Source: Collinsella provencensis
GTDB lineage: Bacteria > Actinomycetota > Coriobacteriia > Coriobacteriales > Coriobacteriaceae
Direction of reading: 5' to 3'
DNA length: 64,000 nucleotides
Assembly (NCBI RefSeq): GCF_900199705.1
Contig: NZ_LT904908.1
Coordinates: 798,530 to 862,529 of the forward strand
Numbering within the stretch: position 1 is the stretch's first letter; each line of letters opens with the position of its first letter. The translations under genes and the position numbers were made by a program. Shown here one piece after another: positions 1 through 8,274 of the stretch. The notes under the pieces are model-generated. The model had not been told where the DNA came from. It made no database searches and saw only the letters and a list, made by a program, of their open reading frames with translations.

Positions 1-1
1 G

Positions 2-502
2 GTGGGCTTCAACCAAGACATTGAAGCGGAAGTCGACGCCGCACTTGCTAAGGAGCTGGGCGTCGACATCGTCCGGAGGCAAAGCGGCGGCGGGGCGGTC
101 TACCGCGACGAGGGGTGCGTGGCATTCTCGATGGCGGTGCCGCGTGATTTACTTCCGCGCGCCATGGAGGTTCCCGAGCGGGCCCTGATGGCCCTGGGCG
201 CGCCGGCCGTCCGAAACGACCGCAACGACGTCTACGTCGCCGGTCGCAAGGTATGCGGATGCGCATGGCAAGACGCTGGCGACCTGGTCGTGTTCCACGG
301 CAGCGTGTTGTTCGATGTGGACCTGGACGCGATGGATCGCCTGCTTGCCCCCGGCAAGAGAAAGTACTGCGGCACCGCCATGAGGTCTGTTTTCGCCCAC
401 GTGAGGAACATCAAGGATTTGGTTCCGCAGATGACAGCTGACGAGTTCCAGGGAGCACTCGAGAGAGCGCTCCTCGCCTCCGTTTCCTTGGGTGCAATGT
501 GA
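2..502 (+). CDS. Lipoate-protein ligase A family protein (5' end outside window)
   Basis: This is the C-terminal 166 residues of a lipoate/biotin ligase-fold protein; the N-terminal part, normally about 40 residues before this point, lies outside the window. The visible RRQSGGGAVYRDEG motif near residue 25 is the lipoate ligase signature (RRxSGGGxVYxD) that binds lipoyl-AMP, and a later VAGRKVCGCAW stretch matches the conserved lysine region (xGRKIxGxA). The family attaches lipoate to the E2 or GcvH lipoyl domains of 2-oxoacid dehydrogenases or the glycine cleavage system in the cytoplasm. The GTG at position 2 is probably internal rather than a start. The family call is firm; lipoate ligase versus octanoyltransferase cannot be separated here. 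Confidence 0.85.
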   Translation: MGFNQDIEAEVDAALAKELGVDIVRRQSGGGAVYRDEGCVAFSMAVPRDLLPRAMEVPERALMALGAPAVRNDRNDVYVAGRKVCGCAWQDAGDLVVFHGSVLFDVDLDAMDRLLAPGKRKYCGTAMRSVFAHVRNIKDLVPQMTADEFQGALERALLASVSLGAM

Positions 503-610
503 TTTCCGCCGGTCTCTTTCACGTGTGCCTCCGTCAGCTCCCTGACCGTGAGAAGCCTAGGGATGCGATCGCAATAAGAAAACCCCAGTTAACCGTGAAG
601 TCATGAAAAA

Positions 611-664
611 GGCCCGTGATGCCGATTTGAAGCTTGTAAAATGTTCAAATCTTTGTCACGGGCC
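611..664. terminator. Nested 54-bp palindrome, terminator-like
   Basis: GGCCCGTGA (611-619) pairs with TCACGGGCC (656-664), and inside it GATTTGAA (624-631) pairs with TTCAAATC (644-651). An A-run just upstream (605-610) gives a U-tract on the minus strand, so it could terminate minus-strand transcription. No minus-strand gene adjoins it, so it could instead be a small palindromic repeat. Confidence 0.5.
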
Positions 665-741
665 GATTGTTCAACCAGTTAGAAATAAGTAAAACCGCAG
701 GTCAGAGGCTGTTTTTCATAACCTGTAAACCACTATGGCCT

Positions 742-752
742 TACTCCCACTC
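742..752. other. att-like core TACTCCCACTC (leftmost copy)
   Basis: The 11-mer TACTCCCACTC is identical to the core overlapping the guaA stop codon (26372) and the left prophage junction (5486). On the minus strand it reads as a relic ending in Glu-Trp-Glu-stop, the same C-terminus that guaA has. AACCAC/GTGGTT arms flank it (about 727-759). It may be the scar of the oldest insertion at the guaA end, which would place 752-5484 in an earlier element. A short core could also arise by chance. Confidence 0.5.
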
Positions 753-1265
753 GGTGGTTATAGTTTTGCCGTCTCGTCACTCCAGTTGCACCCAGTTTTC
801 GGCGGCATCTCGAAGTGAGTGCCGCTGAATGACGCGACGTCGCGTTTCATCGGCTTCGGGGACAAAAGCTGGGACAACTTCAAAAACCATTTTCAAACTC
901 AGAGTATTGAGTTTTTATTTTTGTCCCAAGGGGCACGGAGAGCCGCCTTTGGAGGCTCGATATCGCCGAAAAACGCCCGTTTTGAAACTCAACCGCCTTT
1001 GAGCCTGCAAACCACCAGCTTCAACAGTAAGTGAGTCGACGCGGGTGGCTTACGAGCCGTTCACAAAACCGCAGGCCACAGGTCTTTGTCAACGATAAGC
1101 AAAGTGAATAGTCTCAGGTGGCTTGCCCATGAGTTGGCGTAAGCCTGTTTAGCAAAAGGCTAATCGGACACGACAGGCCGCCCGCATGGCGACGGCGTTT
1201 CCCGTGCGGGCACAAACAGCCCTGCGTGCCCTGTCGCGCGATATCCCAATGCGACGTTCAGAACC

Positions 1266-1457
1266 CTACCCGCCAAGCAGCCACCTCGCGAAATTCAGCA
1301 CGAGCACGCCCTCCCGGGTATGGGGCTCATGCCTCGTGCGAGTGATGAGAATCTTCGGGAATGCATCCCCGATGGATAGAATCGGCGCAATCTCCCTCTC
1401 GAGCGTCGAATCGGCGCCGATATCGTCGCTCACATACACTTTCCTTCCCGGTTTCGA
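1266..1457 (-). pseudogene. AAA ATPase (DUF4143-type) C-terminal fragment
   Basis: The minus strand encodes about 64 residues including KVYVSDDI, TLEREIAPILSIGDAFPKIL and TRTRHEP, ending FARWLLGG. This pattern is the usual C-terminal end of the large family of ATPases with a DUF4143 C-terminal domain (KIYVQVxDDIxxxxTLEREIxPLLxIxDAYPKxxIARTRH). The ATPase core and the rest of the DUF4143 domain are absent upstream, so this is a truncated, non-functional relic. Recognition is from remembered family consensus. Confidence 0.7.
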
Positions 1458-1837
1458 AACTTGGAAGGCAGTATGCGCAAGGATGCGTCGAGGTGCGATC
1501 CCAGTCGTACCATGCCAGCAGAGATGTCGAGGCACATTCGTTCATGCTGCAATGCGGGCATCGGAGATGAAAAACAGCCCGTCGGGTAGTCATGGGCGTG
1601 CGGGAGCCCGCATCAGTAACCTGCCTCCTCGGTTGTCCCTTCTTTGCATGGTCGTCTACATAAAGGAGGAACCAGCCATGCAGATCAGCATGCTTGCCCT
1701 TCTTGGGTCACGGACCGGGGAGGCGAGGGCCTCCGTCGGGACCGCCCCGAGCAACCGGCATATCCAAGGAATGACAAGGCTCGATCGCTGTGCTGGTCAG
1801 GATGCCGAAGCGGGCCGTCCGCCAATCGGAATGCGGG

Positions 1838-2040
1838 TCAGGATGCTGCAACGTGATTCCAGCTGCAGGATACGGCTCCTTTGCGGTTGCCGCAAAACCT
1901 GCTGGCAACATTCTTACTATCCGAATGATGTACGCATCCCTTGGGATCGTTTCGCCTGACCAGGGCCATCTTCAGCGCCTCATCGGCCAGCTCGGCAGGC
2001 GCCTCTTCCACGCGTAATAGCCCTGGCGGGTCACCTATGC
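1838..2040 (-). pseudogene. IS3-family transposase relic (DDE region)
   Basis: The minus strand reads ELADEALKMALVRRNDPKGCVHHSD at about 1919-1993, resembling the IS3 OrfB integrase core, in which the motif LVxDALxMAxxRRxxxxGxIHHSD precedes the second catalytic aspartate. The reading then decays where GSQYxS is expected. The remainder of the transposase and the terminal repeats are not visible. It is a degraded fragment. Confidence 0.55.
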
Positions 2041-2163
2041 AACCAAAGATACAAAAGGAATCGAAGAGGATTGCCCTTTCCGATGGTCGATTCTTGACAG
2101 GCAAACTCAAGCCTCGTTAATATTACATGGTTTGCCAGACCGAATTAACAAAGGAGGGGTGTC

Positions 2164-2199
2164 GTGGTTGGTCTTTTCCGCACGTGGATGAGCGCCTAG
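2164..2199 (+). CDS. Putative 11-residue leader peptide of the mef-msr operon
   Basis: A strong Shine-Dalgarno AAGGAGG (2151-2157) has no long gene behind it; six bases later a GTG opens a short frame encoding MVGLFRTWMSA followed by TAG. The coding end overlaps the first arm of a hairpin series leading to the efflux gene at 2263. Known mef/msr and erm operons are induced when macrolide-bound ribosomes stall on such leader peptides. The sequence lacks the classical Arg/Lys-X-Arg/Lys arrest motif but has Arg-Thr-Trp near the end. The peptide is inferred from its position and ribosome-binding site only. Confidence 0.55.
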   Translation: MVGLFRTWMSA

Positions 2200-2242
2200 A
2201 AAGCGGCGCTGTTGTGGCGTCGCGCTGTTTTTCTGCACGCCA
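2191..2242 (+). promoter_or_regulatory. Candidate transcription attenuator before mef
   Basis: Three overlapping hairpins can be drawn: AGCGCC (2191-2196) with GGCGCT (2205-2210); GCGGCGC (2203-2209) with GCGTCGC (2217-2223), followed shortly by TTTTT (2228-2232) like an intrinsic terminator; and TGGCGT (2215-2220) with ACGCCA (2237-2242). The first and second share bases, as do the second and third, so they are mutually exclusive. Position of a ribosome on the leader peptide would decide which forms. This fits attenuation, but the pairing is drawn by eye. Confidence 0.5.
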
Positions 2243-2262
2243 TTTCACGATTGGACATAACC

Positions 2263-3549
2263 ATGATATTTGAAACCTCTCGGCGCAGGTCTGTTTCGCT
2301 GTGCCATTCATGGCAATTTAAGATTTGTTTCGTATGGGGCGGGGAGCTCGTTTCGACATTGACGAGTTCGATTCTCCAAATGGGTCTTATTTGGCATCTC
2401 GCCCTCACGACAGGGTCGTCTTCTCTCCTCTCCTTAGCATCGCTGGCAGGCTTTCTGCCGATTGCTTTGTTCGGAATCCTTGCGGGCGCCGTTGTCGACA
2501 GACTGCCTTTGAAACGTGTCCTCATCGGCGCCGACCTCTTCATTGCCGCGGTGGGTGCCGCCTTGGCGATTGCCTCGTTGGCCGGCAGCTTACCTGCATG
2601 GCTAATTCTCATCGCCCTGTTTCTCCGTGCAGTTGGTACTTCGTTCTACACGCCAGCCTCCCAATCTCTCACGCCCCATCTCGCCCCGCCAGAGCATCTC
2701 GTTCGCCTATCGGGGGTGACTCAGGCGATTCAGTCCGGCGGATACATTCTTGGCGCCGCGCTTGCAGCAGTGATTTATCCCGTGGCGGGCATTACCGCTA
2801 TGATTGCCCTCGACGTGCTGGGAGCGCTTTTCGCTTCTTTAGCCGTCCTCGCCGCACAGATAGACGCAGGGGGCCTCGATGAAGCCGACCGCAGCTTGTC
2901 CTTTTCCAATAAGGTTCGAGAGCTCTTCTCTGAGATTTCGGACGGCTACAAGCTGATTAGGGAGTACAGGGGGCTGTTCGCCCTTCTTTGGTGCGGGTTC
3001 GTCTTCGCTTTCGCGTTCTCTCCGCTCGCGGCATTGTTCCCAATAATGACCTTGGGGCATTTTGGCGGTAGCACGGGGGATGCCGCTTTGGTGGAAATCC
3101 TTTTTTCTGCAGGCATGCTGGCTGGGTCCGGCATCTTGGCGGTTACGGGAGGGTTCCGCAATAGGTCGTTCACCATGGTCGCCGCGATTGCCGGCTTCGG
3201 CATTGCCGCAATCGTATCCGGATCGCTCGGCCCGTCATTGTTCGCTGCTTTCCTGCCGGTGAGCTTTCTTATGGGCGCATGCTCCCCGTTGTACGCGGGA
3301 ACCCAGACTGCCCTTATGCAGGAGCAGATACCTCCTGAGTACCTAGGCCGCGTTTTCGGCCTCTACGGAACCATCATGGCGTGGGCCATGCCCATGGGCC
3401 TCGCAGCCCCCTCCGTTTTTGCGGATCTGCTTGGAGCTCCGTTATGGTTCGTCGGCTCTGGAGCGACCATGGTACTGCTTGCGATGGCTATGCTGCTTGC
3501 TCCGAGCGTCCGAAACGCGGGGAAAAGAGATACCGGGCAGATTCAATAG
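2263..3549 (+). CDS. mef: Mef-type macrolide efflux MFS transporter
   Basis: A 428-residue major facilitator with about 12 hydrophobic segments. From LVSTLTSSILQMGLIWHLA through SLASLAGFLPIALFG, VDRLPLKRVLIGADL, LFLRAVGTSFYTPA, SLTPHLAP and ALDVLGALFASL it follows the remembered Mef(A)/Mef(E) sequence segment by segment, so it is placed in the Mef group (proton-driven export of 14- and 15-membered macrolides). The ABC-F gene at 3811 follows in the same direction, reproducing the mef-msr(D) operon. The ATG at 2263 is used, about ten residues longer than Mef(A); its ribosome-binding site is weak, in line with leader-controlled expression. Substrate and present activity are inferred. Confidence 0.82.
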   Translation: MIFETSRRRSVSLCHSWQFKICFVWGGELVSTLTSSILQMGLIWHLALTTGSSSLLSLASLAGFLPIALFGILAGAVVDRLPLKRVLIGADLFIAAVGAALAIASLAGSLPAWLILIALFLRAVGTSFYTPASQSLTPHLAPPEHLVRLSGVTQAIQSGGYILGAALAAVIYPVAGITAMIALDVLGALFASLAVLAAQIDAGGLDEADRSLSFSNKVRELFSEISDGYKLIREYRGLFALLWCGFVFAFAFSPLAALFPIMTLGHFGGSTGDAALVEILFSAGMLAGSGILAVTGGFRNRSFTMVAAIAGFGIAAIVSGSLGPSLFAAFLPVSFLMGACSPLYAGTQTALMQEQIPPEYLGRVFGLYGTIMAWAMPMGLAAPSVFADLLGAPLWFVGSGATMVLLAMAMLLAPSVRNAGKRDTGQIQ

Positions 3550-3810
3550 CCCAAGTATTCGAAAAAAAGAGGCAGCAGCCATCGGTTCAAGCGTCAGCCT
3601 TCAAGCCCTTGCGACGACGAGGTATTGCACCGACATTCCGCATCGCGCTCCTTATTCGTCGCCAACTATCATTTTCGGATTTGCCGGCTTGCGCAAGGTC
3701 AAAACGCTCGCGCCGGCAATTGGGCAAAGGCGAAAAATCGACGTGAGCAATCTTTTTTGGCATGGCTGCGCTTCCAGTAAAAGGCTAATACACAAAAGGC
3801 GGTTCAACCT

Positions 3811-5280
3811 ATGGAACTCATAGTCAAAGCTAAAGACATCTTTTTGGAATATGCCGGCCGCGATATCCTGGATATCGAAGAGTTGGAAATCTACTCCTAC
3901 GATCGCATCGGCTTGGTGGGAGACAATGGCGCAGGCAAAACCAGCCTGCTTAAAATTCTGAGCGGCAATCTTACCATTGCGGACGCCGACGTCAGGCGCT
4001 TCGGCAGCATTGCCCTCATCGGCCAACTCGATGAACTCGACCTTGATGCGGCTCAGGACAGTGGTGAGATGCTCTCCCGTCTCAACGTCGCCGGAGTGGC
4101 GCAGGAGACGATGAGCGGCGGGGAGGAAACACGCGCCAAGATTGCCTCTGCACTCTCCCAGCATGCAAGCGCGATCTTCGCCGACGAGCCTACGAGCCAC
4201 CTCGACCAAGACGGCATCCGCCTTCTCGTCGGACAACTCAAGGCATTTGATGGGGCTCTGCTCATCGTGAGCCATGACCGTCATTTTCTCGACCAGGTGG
4301 TAGACAAGATCTGGGAGCTCAAAGACGGCGGTATTTCCGAATTCTGGGGTGACTACTCCGACTATCTGCGACAGAAAGAAGAAGAGCGCAAAGCTCAGGC
4401 GACTCGATACGAAGAGGCGATGCGCGAGCGCGATCGCCTCGAAGCCGCCATCGAAAAACAACGGAAAAAAGCACGGCAGGTCGACGCCAAGCGGAAGGCT
4501 GCGAAAAAAAGCAACGAGTATGCAGGTCGATTGGGGCATCAGAAAGCAACCGGCACCAAACAGAAGAGGATGTACCAGGCGGCTAAGGACATGGAGAAGC
4601 GCCTCGAAGCGCTCGAAGGGATTGAGGCCCCAGATAGCATTCGCGCCGTGCGGTTCCGCCAGAGCAAGGCCCTGGAACTGCATAGTAAATTTCCCATCTC
4701 GGCAGACGATTTCAGCTTGAGCTTCGGCAACTGCATGCTCTATGACCACGCGAAATTCGAGATACCGCTCGGTGCCAAAGTGGCCATCACCGGTGGCAAC
4801 GGTACAGGAAAGACCAGCCTGCTGAAGGCAATCGCTCGACGCGCCGACGGTATCAACATCTCTCCCAAGGCAGAGATCGGTTACTTCGAGCAAACAGGCT
4901 ACAAGTTCGACGCCCGTCAGTCTGCGATCTCGTTCATGCAGGATGGTTGCGAGTACAGCATGACCGAAATTCGAGGCATCCTCGCCTCTATGGGAATCGG
5001 ACCGCGCGACCTGACAAAGGACGTTGGCGTTCTCTCGGGAGGCGAAGTCATCAAGCTGCTACTCGCGAAGATGCTGCTGGGCAGATACAACATCTTGCTC
5101 ATGGACGAGCCTGGAAATTACCTGGACATCAAGAGCGCCGAAGCCCTCGAGCAGATGATGAGCGCCTATGCCGGAACGATAGTGTTCGTCTCCCACGATA
5201 AGAGGCTGGTCGAGAACGTCGCAGACATTGTCTACGAAATAAAGGACACCAAGCTAGTCAAAATCTTTCAGCGCGAATAG
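3811..5280 (+). CDS. msrD: Msr(D)-like ABC-F ribosomal protection protein
   Basis: A 489-residue soluble tandem-ATPase ABC-F protein without membrane segments. It has Walker A GDNGAGKT (about residues 37-44), signature MSGGEET (about 101), Walker [11 protein letters not shown], a charged linker (about 190-290) and a second set with GGNGTGKT (about 329), VLSGGE (about 407) and [11 protein letters not shown]. The opening [10 protein letters not shown] and the segments [32 protein letters not shown] and [14 protein letters not shown] match remembered Msr(D)/Mel, which is also near 487 residues. Such proteins release macrolides from the ribosome exit tunnel. It starts 261 bases after mef behind an AAAGGCGG site. 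Asparagine replaces the usual serine/threonine in the second Walker B region (GNYLD). Confidence 0.87.
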   Translation: MELIVKAKDIFLEYAGRDILDIEELEIYSYDRIGLVGDNGAGKTSLLKILSGNLTIADADVRRFGSIALIGQLDELDLDAAQDSGEMLSRLNVAGVAQETMSGGEETRAKIASALSQHASAIFADEPTSHLDQDGIRLLVGQLKAFDGALLIVSHDRHFLDQVVDKIWELKDGGISEFWGDYSDYLRQKEEERKAQATRYEEAMRERDRLEAAIEKQRKKARQVDAKRKAAKKSNEYAGRLGHQKATGTKQKRMYQAAKDMEKRLEALEGIEAPDSIRAVRFRQSKALELHSKFPISADDFSLSFGNCMLYDHAKFEIPLGAKVAITGGNGTGKTSLLKAIARRADGINISPKAEIGYFEQTGYKFDARQSAISFMQDGCEYSMTEIRGILASMGIGPRDLTKDVGVLSGGEVIKLLLAKMLLGRYNILLMDEPGNYLDIKSAEALEQMMSAYAGTIVFVSHDKRLVENVADIVYEIKDTKLVKIFQRE

Positions 5281-5340
5281 CCCTAAATGAGCAAGAAATA
5301 ATCCCCGAACGGAGACAAGGGAGTAAAACGACAAAGAAAA

Positions 5341-5370
5341 AGCCTCCGTCCCAACGCGGGAACGGAGGCT
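5341..5370 (+). terminator. Intrinsic terminator after mef-msr
   Basis: AGCCTCCGT-CCC (5341-5352) pairs with GGG-A-ACGGAGGCT (5358-5370), a 12-bp stem with one bulge, 60 bases past the msrD stop. The downstream T content is modest; an A-rich run precedes it, so it may act in both directions. Confidence 0.75.
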
Positions 5371-5483
5371 CGGTTATCGTATTTACTCACCAACATCGCT
5401 GGCGGCTTTGCCATGACTCTCGTACGAAACGAAACTCAGCGGCACAGTGCGGCACTCAAAAATGCAGGTCAGAACCCTATCAG

Positions 5484-5496
5484 CCTACTCCCACTC
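5484..5496. other. attL: left prophage junction, core CCTACTCCCACTC
   Basis: The 13-mer CCTACTCCCACTC is repeated exactly at 26370-26382, where it overlaps the last codons of guaA (GAG TGG GAG TAG on the minus strand). The two copies bracket all phage genes, and the enriched heptamer CTCTTGG appears only between them. GCAGGTCAG occurs 12 bases to the left and also left of the copy at 742. Confidence 0.75.
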
Positions 5497-5590
5497 GATA
5501 AACACTCTACCACGTCTACCAGCGGTTTTCTTATTCAGAGGAGTGTGTACATCAACGGTGTACAGCATTCCAAGAGAGAAAGGAACGGCA

Positions 5591-5878
5591 ATGACAGACG
5601 TGCGGGAACGCGAAGACTTCTTCACCCACAACTATACCTTGTGGGAGTGTCGAGAGTGCCTTGAGCGAGACATTGAATCGTTCGGCACACGCTACACACT
5701 TCTAAAGAAGGCTTTGGAACTCTTGGACTACCAAGAGACGCAAGAACTCGTGCGGGAGTGGTTCGACGTTTACATGAGTGTGATTGACGAACAGTCTTAC
5801 TTGGAACTCAGTGGCAAGATGGACGAACTTGAAACCGCAATCTTGCGGGAGTGGTTCGAGAGGACTAACAAAAAGTAG
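5591..5878 (+). CDS. Unknown prophage left-end protein
   Basis: A 95-residue acidic, probably helical protein that I do not recognise. It contains a Cys-x2-Cys pair (WECRECLE, about residues 19-25), no membrane segment and no known motif. It is the first of three rightward genes at the prophage end opposite the integrase, a place where temperate phages often carry lysogenic-conversion genes. The ATG at 5591 follows GAGAGAAAGGAA. CTCTTGG and CCAAGAG copies lie inside it (5720, 5731), tying it to the phage rather than the flanking DNA. Confidence 0.6.
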   Translation: MTDVREREDFFTHNYTLWECRECLERDIESFGTRYTLLKKALELLDYQETQELVREWFDVYMSVIDEQSYLELSGKMDELETAILREWFERTNKK

Positions 5879-5938
5879 TAGCCACTGCTATCATTCGAGT
5901 TATGGTTTTTTGTTCGGCTCTTGGAAGGAGTCTTAGAA

Positions 5939-6481
5939 ATGGATTTCAAGTATCAGCAGCAAATCCACGAAGCGTTCGCCGAAGAGGTTCTTATCGCTGA
6001 ACCTCTTGCCAAGTTGAAGGCGGCTCTTGCGGACAACCCCGAACTTCTTGAGTCTATGAAGGCGAACCCATTCAACACGGCTGAGGTTGACGCAATCACT
6101 AAGGGCAACGTTGAACTCTGCGAGTATTTCGCCCTCAAGAGCGAAGAGGGTAAGGGGCTTGAGTTCAGCAAGGGTACTCACGTCAAGGACGTTGTTCAGA
6201 CTGTCCGTGCGAACGTCCAGTATTACAAGAACCTCGTTCAGTTCATCAGCGACGAAAAAGAAAAGGATTACTCGAAGATTTACGAGGCAATCAAGACTAA
6301 GTTGGATGCCTATTTCAAGCGTGCGGCGGAAGACATTCTGAATGACGTGTACGGGGATAAGTACAAGGAGTTCCACGCAAAGAAGTATGCCGAGTTGACT
6401 GAGAAGTATAAGAAGAACTCATCCACGAAGAACAAGAAGAAGGACGAAGAGCAGACTGAGGAATCCGAGAAGGCTGAGTAA
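5939..6481 (+). CDS. Unknown prophage left-end protein with charged C-terminal tail
   Basis: A 180-residue protein I do not recognise. Most of it is predicted helical, and the last 35 or so residues are a low-complexity lysine/glutamate/threonine tail typical of disordered ends. There is no signal peptide, transmembrane segment or catalytic motif. The ATG at 5939 is chosen over an upstream ATG at 5921 because GGAAGGAG precedes it at suitable spacing. Its stop overlaps the start of the next gene (TAATG), so the two are translationally coupled. Confidence 0.6.
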   Translation: MDFKYQQQIHEAFAEEVLIAEPLAKLKAALADNPELLESMKANPFNTAEVDAITKGNVELCEYFALKSEEGKGLEFSKGTHVKDVVQTVRANVQYYKNLVQFISDEKEKDYSKIYEAIKTKLDAYFKRAAEDILNDVYGDKYKEFHAKKYAELTEKYKKNSSTKNKKKDEEQTEESEKAE

Positions 6482-6678
6482 TGTCCGCCCGTGAGGATAT
6501 GTTGGCGAACTTCGTTGAATTCTTGGACGGCTTGAGCGAAGCGGAACTTGAGCGTCTGTCTTGCGAGCACTTCCGGTATCGCGACGGTGAGGTAAGCGAC
6601 GAACTCTCACTCGTACACAACACGTTCGTTTGCTCCACCGAGGACGAAGATAGCGACGTTTGGTTCATCAAGGTATAA
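6481..6678 (+). CDS. Small acidic protein, prophage left end
   Basis: A 65-residue acidic protein (MSAREDMLANFVEFLDGLSE...) without a recognised family. The start codon shares a base with the stop of the preceding gene, which argues that it is real despite its size. The C-terminal half (VCSTEDEDSDVWFIKV) looks like beta strands. It is the last gene of the rightward cassette and is followed by a strong terminator shared with the leftward tail genes. Function unknown; a moron-type role is inference from position only. Confidence 0.55.
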   Translation: MSAREDMLANFVEFLDGLSEAELERLSCEHFRYRDGEVSDELSLVHNTFVCSTEDEDSDVWFIKV

Positions 6679-6695
6679 GCCTTCGCCGCAAACGC

Positions 6696-6732
6696 AAAAA
6701 AGGGACTTACCAGATTCGGTAAGTCCCTTTTG
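6696..6732. terminator. Bidirectional terminator between convergent prophage modules
   Basis: An A-run and GGGACTTACC pair across a six-base loop with GGTAAGTCCC and a T-run, a near-perfect stem with A/T tracts on both sides. It separates the rightward left-end cassette (5591-6678) from the leftward structural operon ending at 6739. Confidence 0.9.
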
Positions 6733-6738
6733 CTATAT

Positions 6739-7506
6739 CTACGGCAAGTCGGTGTCGATTGCCGGGTCATACGGACGTGTGTTTAGGTAGATATTGCCGT
6801 CCTTGATTACGTTGTCGTACTTGCGTTCATTCTCAAGTTGCTCTTGGAGTTGCTGGTTCTGAACAACAAGGTTGGCGATAGTCGAGTTGAGCGTTGCAAT
6901 ATCGTCCGCGTTCTCGTCTATCTGCTCTTGGAGTTGTACGGCAACGTCCTCGTCCAAGAGTTGCCTAACGTTGTCGTACCACGCTTGGAAACTGGAAGTG
7001 ATAGCGTCCAAGTCGAAGCGTAGGTTTATCCAAGGGCAATCGGAGGTTCCACGTAAGTCCTCAACCATCTCGTCTGTTAGATACTGTGCATTGGCGGGAA
7101 CGGTAATCTTCGCCAAAAGCAAGTCGAACAAGGATGCTGAGCGTGCGAAAAGCGGGTTGCCCTCCCCCTCCGCACCCTCCAAGTATTTGAGGTAGACGCT
7201 TCGCTTCTCGGAGTCGAAGCGAAGTGCTATGTAGTCAACCCGCTCTTGGGCGTTGCCGTTGGATAGAGTGAACTGCTTGTCCTCCGTGTTCTGGTAGAAG
7301 CGTCCCTTGATGAAGGCGTCACCGGGGTTCACGACTACCGCGAAGGAGTTCTCGATAGGCTCAACCAAGAGTGCGGTTGAGGTGTTGGGGATAAGCCCGT
7401 CTCCCCAGAACCCCATAAACATTGCGGCGAAATCATCGGAGTTGTAAACCCTGTCTAGAGTCCCGTCTTGGCTCTGCTGAGCGTCCCAGAATAGACTTGT
7501 TTCCAT
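6739..7506 (-). CDS. Tail fibre / baseplate protein with C-terminal coiled coil
   Basis: A 255-residue protein whose N-terminal 150 residues are related to the fibre at 8275-9171: METSLFWDAQQSQDGTLDRVYNSDDFA matches MAEHYSFFDAQGAEGSYDRTYSSADLA, followed by similar aromatic and AFIKGRFYQN/AWINGYFYEL blocks. This N-terminal module is common in gut siphovirus baseplate-associated proteins. The C-terminus is a QE/N-rich coiled coil (about 185-230), suggesting a trimeric fibre. It is last in the leftward operon and probably contacts the host surface. Confidence 0.7.
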   Translation of the reverse strand: METSLFWDAQQSQDGTLDRVYNSDDFAAMFMGFWGDGLIPNTSTALLVEPIENSFAVVVNPGDAFIKGRFYQNTEDKQFTLSNGNAQERVDYIALRFDSEKRSVYLKYLEGAEGEGNPLFARSASLFDLLLAKITVPANAQYLTDEMVEDLRGTSDCPWINLRFDLDAITSSFQAWYDNVRQLLDEDVAVQLQEQIDENADDIATLNSTIANLVVQNQQLQEQLENERKYDNVIKDGNIYLNTRPYDPAIDTDLP

Positions 7507-7516
7507 AGGACACCCC

Positions 7517-8263
7517 CTAAACTACGCTGTGCGGAGAACCGTTAGCGTCATAGGCTGTGATAAGAACGTAGTGGGATTTGCCGCTTGAGTCGTAGGCTGT
7601 CACCAAACCTGTGTGCTTCTTGCCTGTCGAGTCGTAGGCGGACACGACGCCGCTTCTAACGGTAATGGACACGCTTGATTGCGTGGAGGGATAGGAGCCG
7701 TACCACTCGTGAATCTCCTTCACGGTATAGGTTGCGGTTCCGCCCTTCGCACCCGTCACGTCAGATGGTTTGACGCTCTTGGAGATTGCACTACCGCTGT
7801 AGAGTCTGGTGTTGCCCTGCCACAACTCGAACCTATCGAAGTTCGCGTTGCCCTGAGTCGCGGACTTCGCCCACGATATCGTCACGCTCTCGCCGTAGTT
7901 CGCCGTAGTCTTGCTTGCCTTGATAGTCGGGTTCCCGTGTGCAATGTACTGCCGTGCGGGGACTGTCACCCTGCAAGAGTTAGAGGTTGAGCCGCCCGCC
8001 GAACTCCAAGAGGAATCCCAAGACGCACGGCAAGTGAAGGTTCGAGCACTGCCCGCTTCTGAGATATAAAAGGTGTGCGAGAAGTAGCGTGGAGAACCGC
8101 CCTTTGGTAGGGTGATGGTTCCGCTCCAAGAGCCAACGCCATCTACTGAGATGGAGCAAGAGACACCGTAGCCGTTCCAAGTAGAACCCGTGTAAGTAGC
8201 GGCGGCACTTACGGTGATTGAGTTGGAAGTGGCAGAAGCACTTATCGTACATCCGTTAGCCAT
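7517..8263 (-). CDS. Tail protein with Ig-like domain and C-terminal YDSxGK repeats
   Basis: A 248-residue Ser/Thr-rich protein with beta-sandwich character. The central part (SGTITLPKGGSPRYFSHTFYI... YGESVTISWAKSATQGNANFDRFELWQG) resembles fibronectin/Ig-like domains of phage tails. The C-terminus has three units, AYDSTGKKHTGLVT, AYDSSGKSHYVLIT and AYDANGSPHSVV. Many phage tail proteins use such domains to bind cell-wall polysaccharide. It sits between two fibre genes and is probably an adhesin; the binding target cannot be seen. Confidence 0.65.
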   Translation of the reverse strand: MANGCTISASATSNSITVSAAATYTGSTWNGYGVSCSISVDGVGSWSGTITLPKGGSPRYFSHTFYISEAGSARTFTCRASWDSSWSSAGGSTSNSCRVTVPARQYIAHGNPTIKASKTTANYGESVTISWAKSATQGNANFDRFELWQGNTRLYSGSAISKSVKPSDVTGAKGGTATYTVKEIHEWYGSYPSTQSSVSITVRSGVVSAYDSTGKKHTGLVTAYDSSGKSHYVLITAYDANGSPHSVV

Positions 8264-8274
8264 CTAATCACCTC

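Larger units (their letters stand above)
665..2150. other. Gene-poor scar region with relics of mobile DNA
   Basis: No intact gene is supported in this 1.5-kb stretch. It contains an att-like core (742-752), a nested palindrome (GGGACAAA at 859-866 against TTTGTCCC ending at 926, enclosing AAACTCA/TGAGTTT), a minus-strand ATPase C-terminal fragment (1266-1457) and a minus-strand transposase relic (about 1838-2040). The longer open frames here have no recognisable motifs or family matches. It reads as a graveyard of earlier insertions at the same site. Confidence 0.6.

Noticed and set aside
1186-1959. Rightward 257-codon open frame in the scar region
   Set aside because: It covers minus-strand relics of an ATPase and a transposase, has no motif or ribosome-binding site and reads like the complement of decayed genes.
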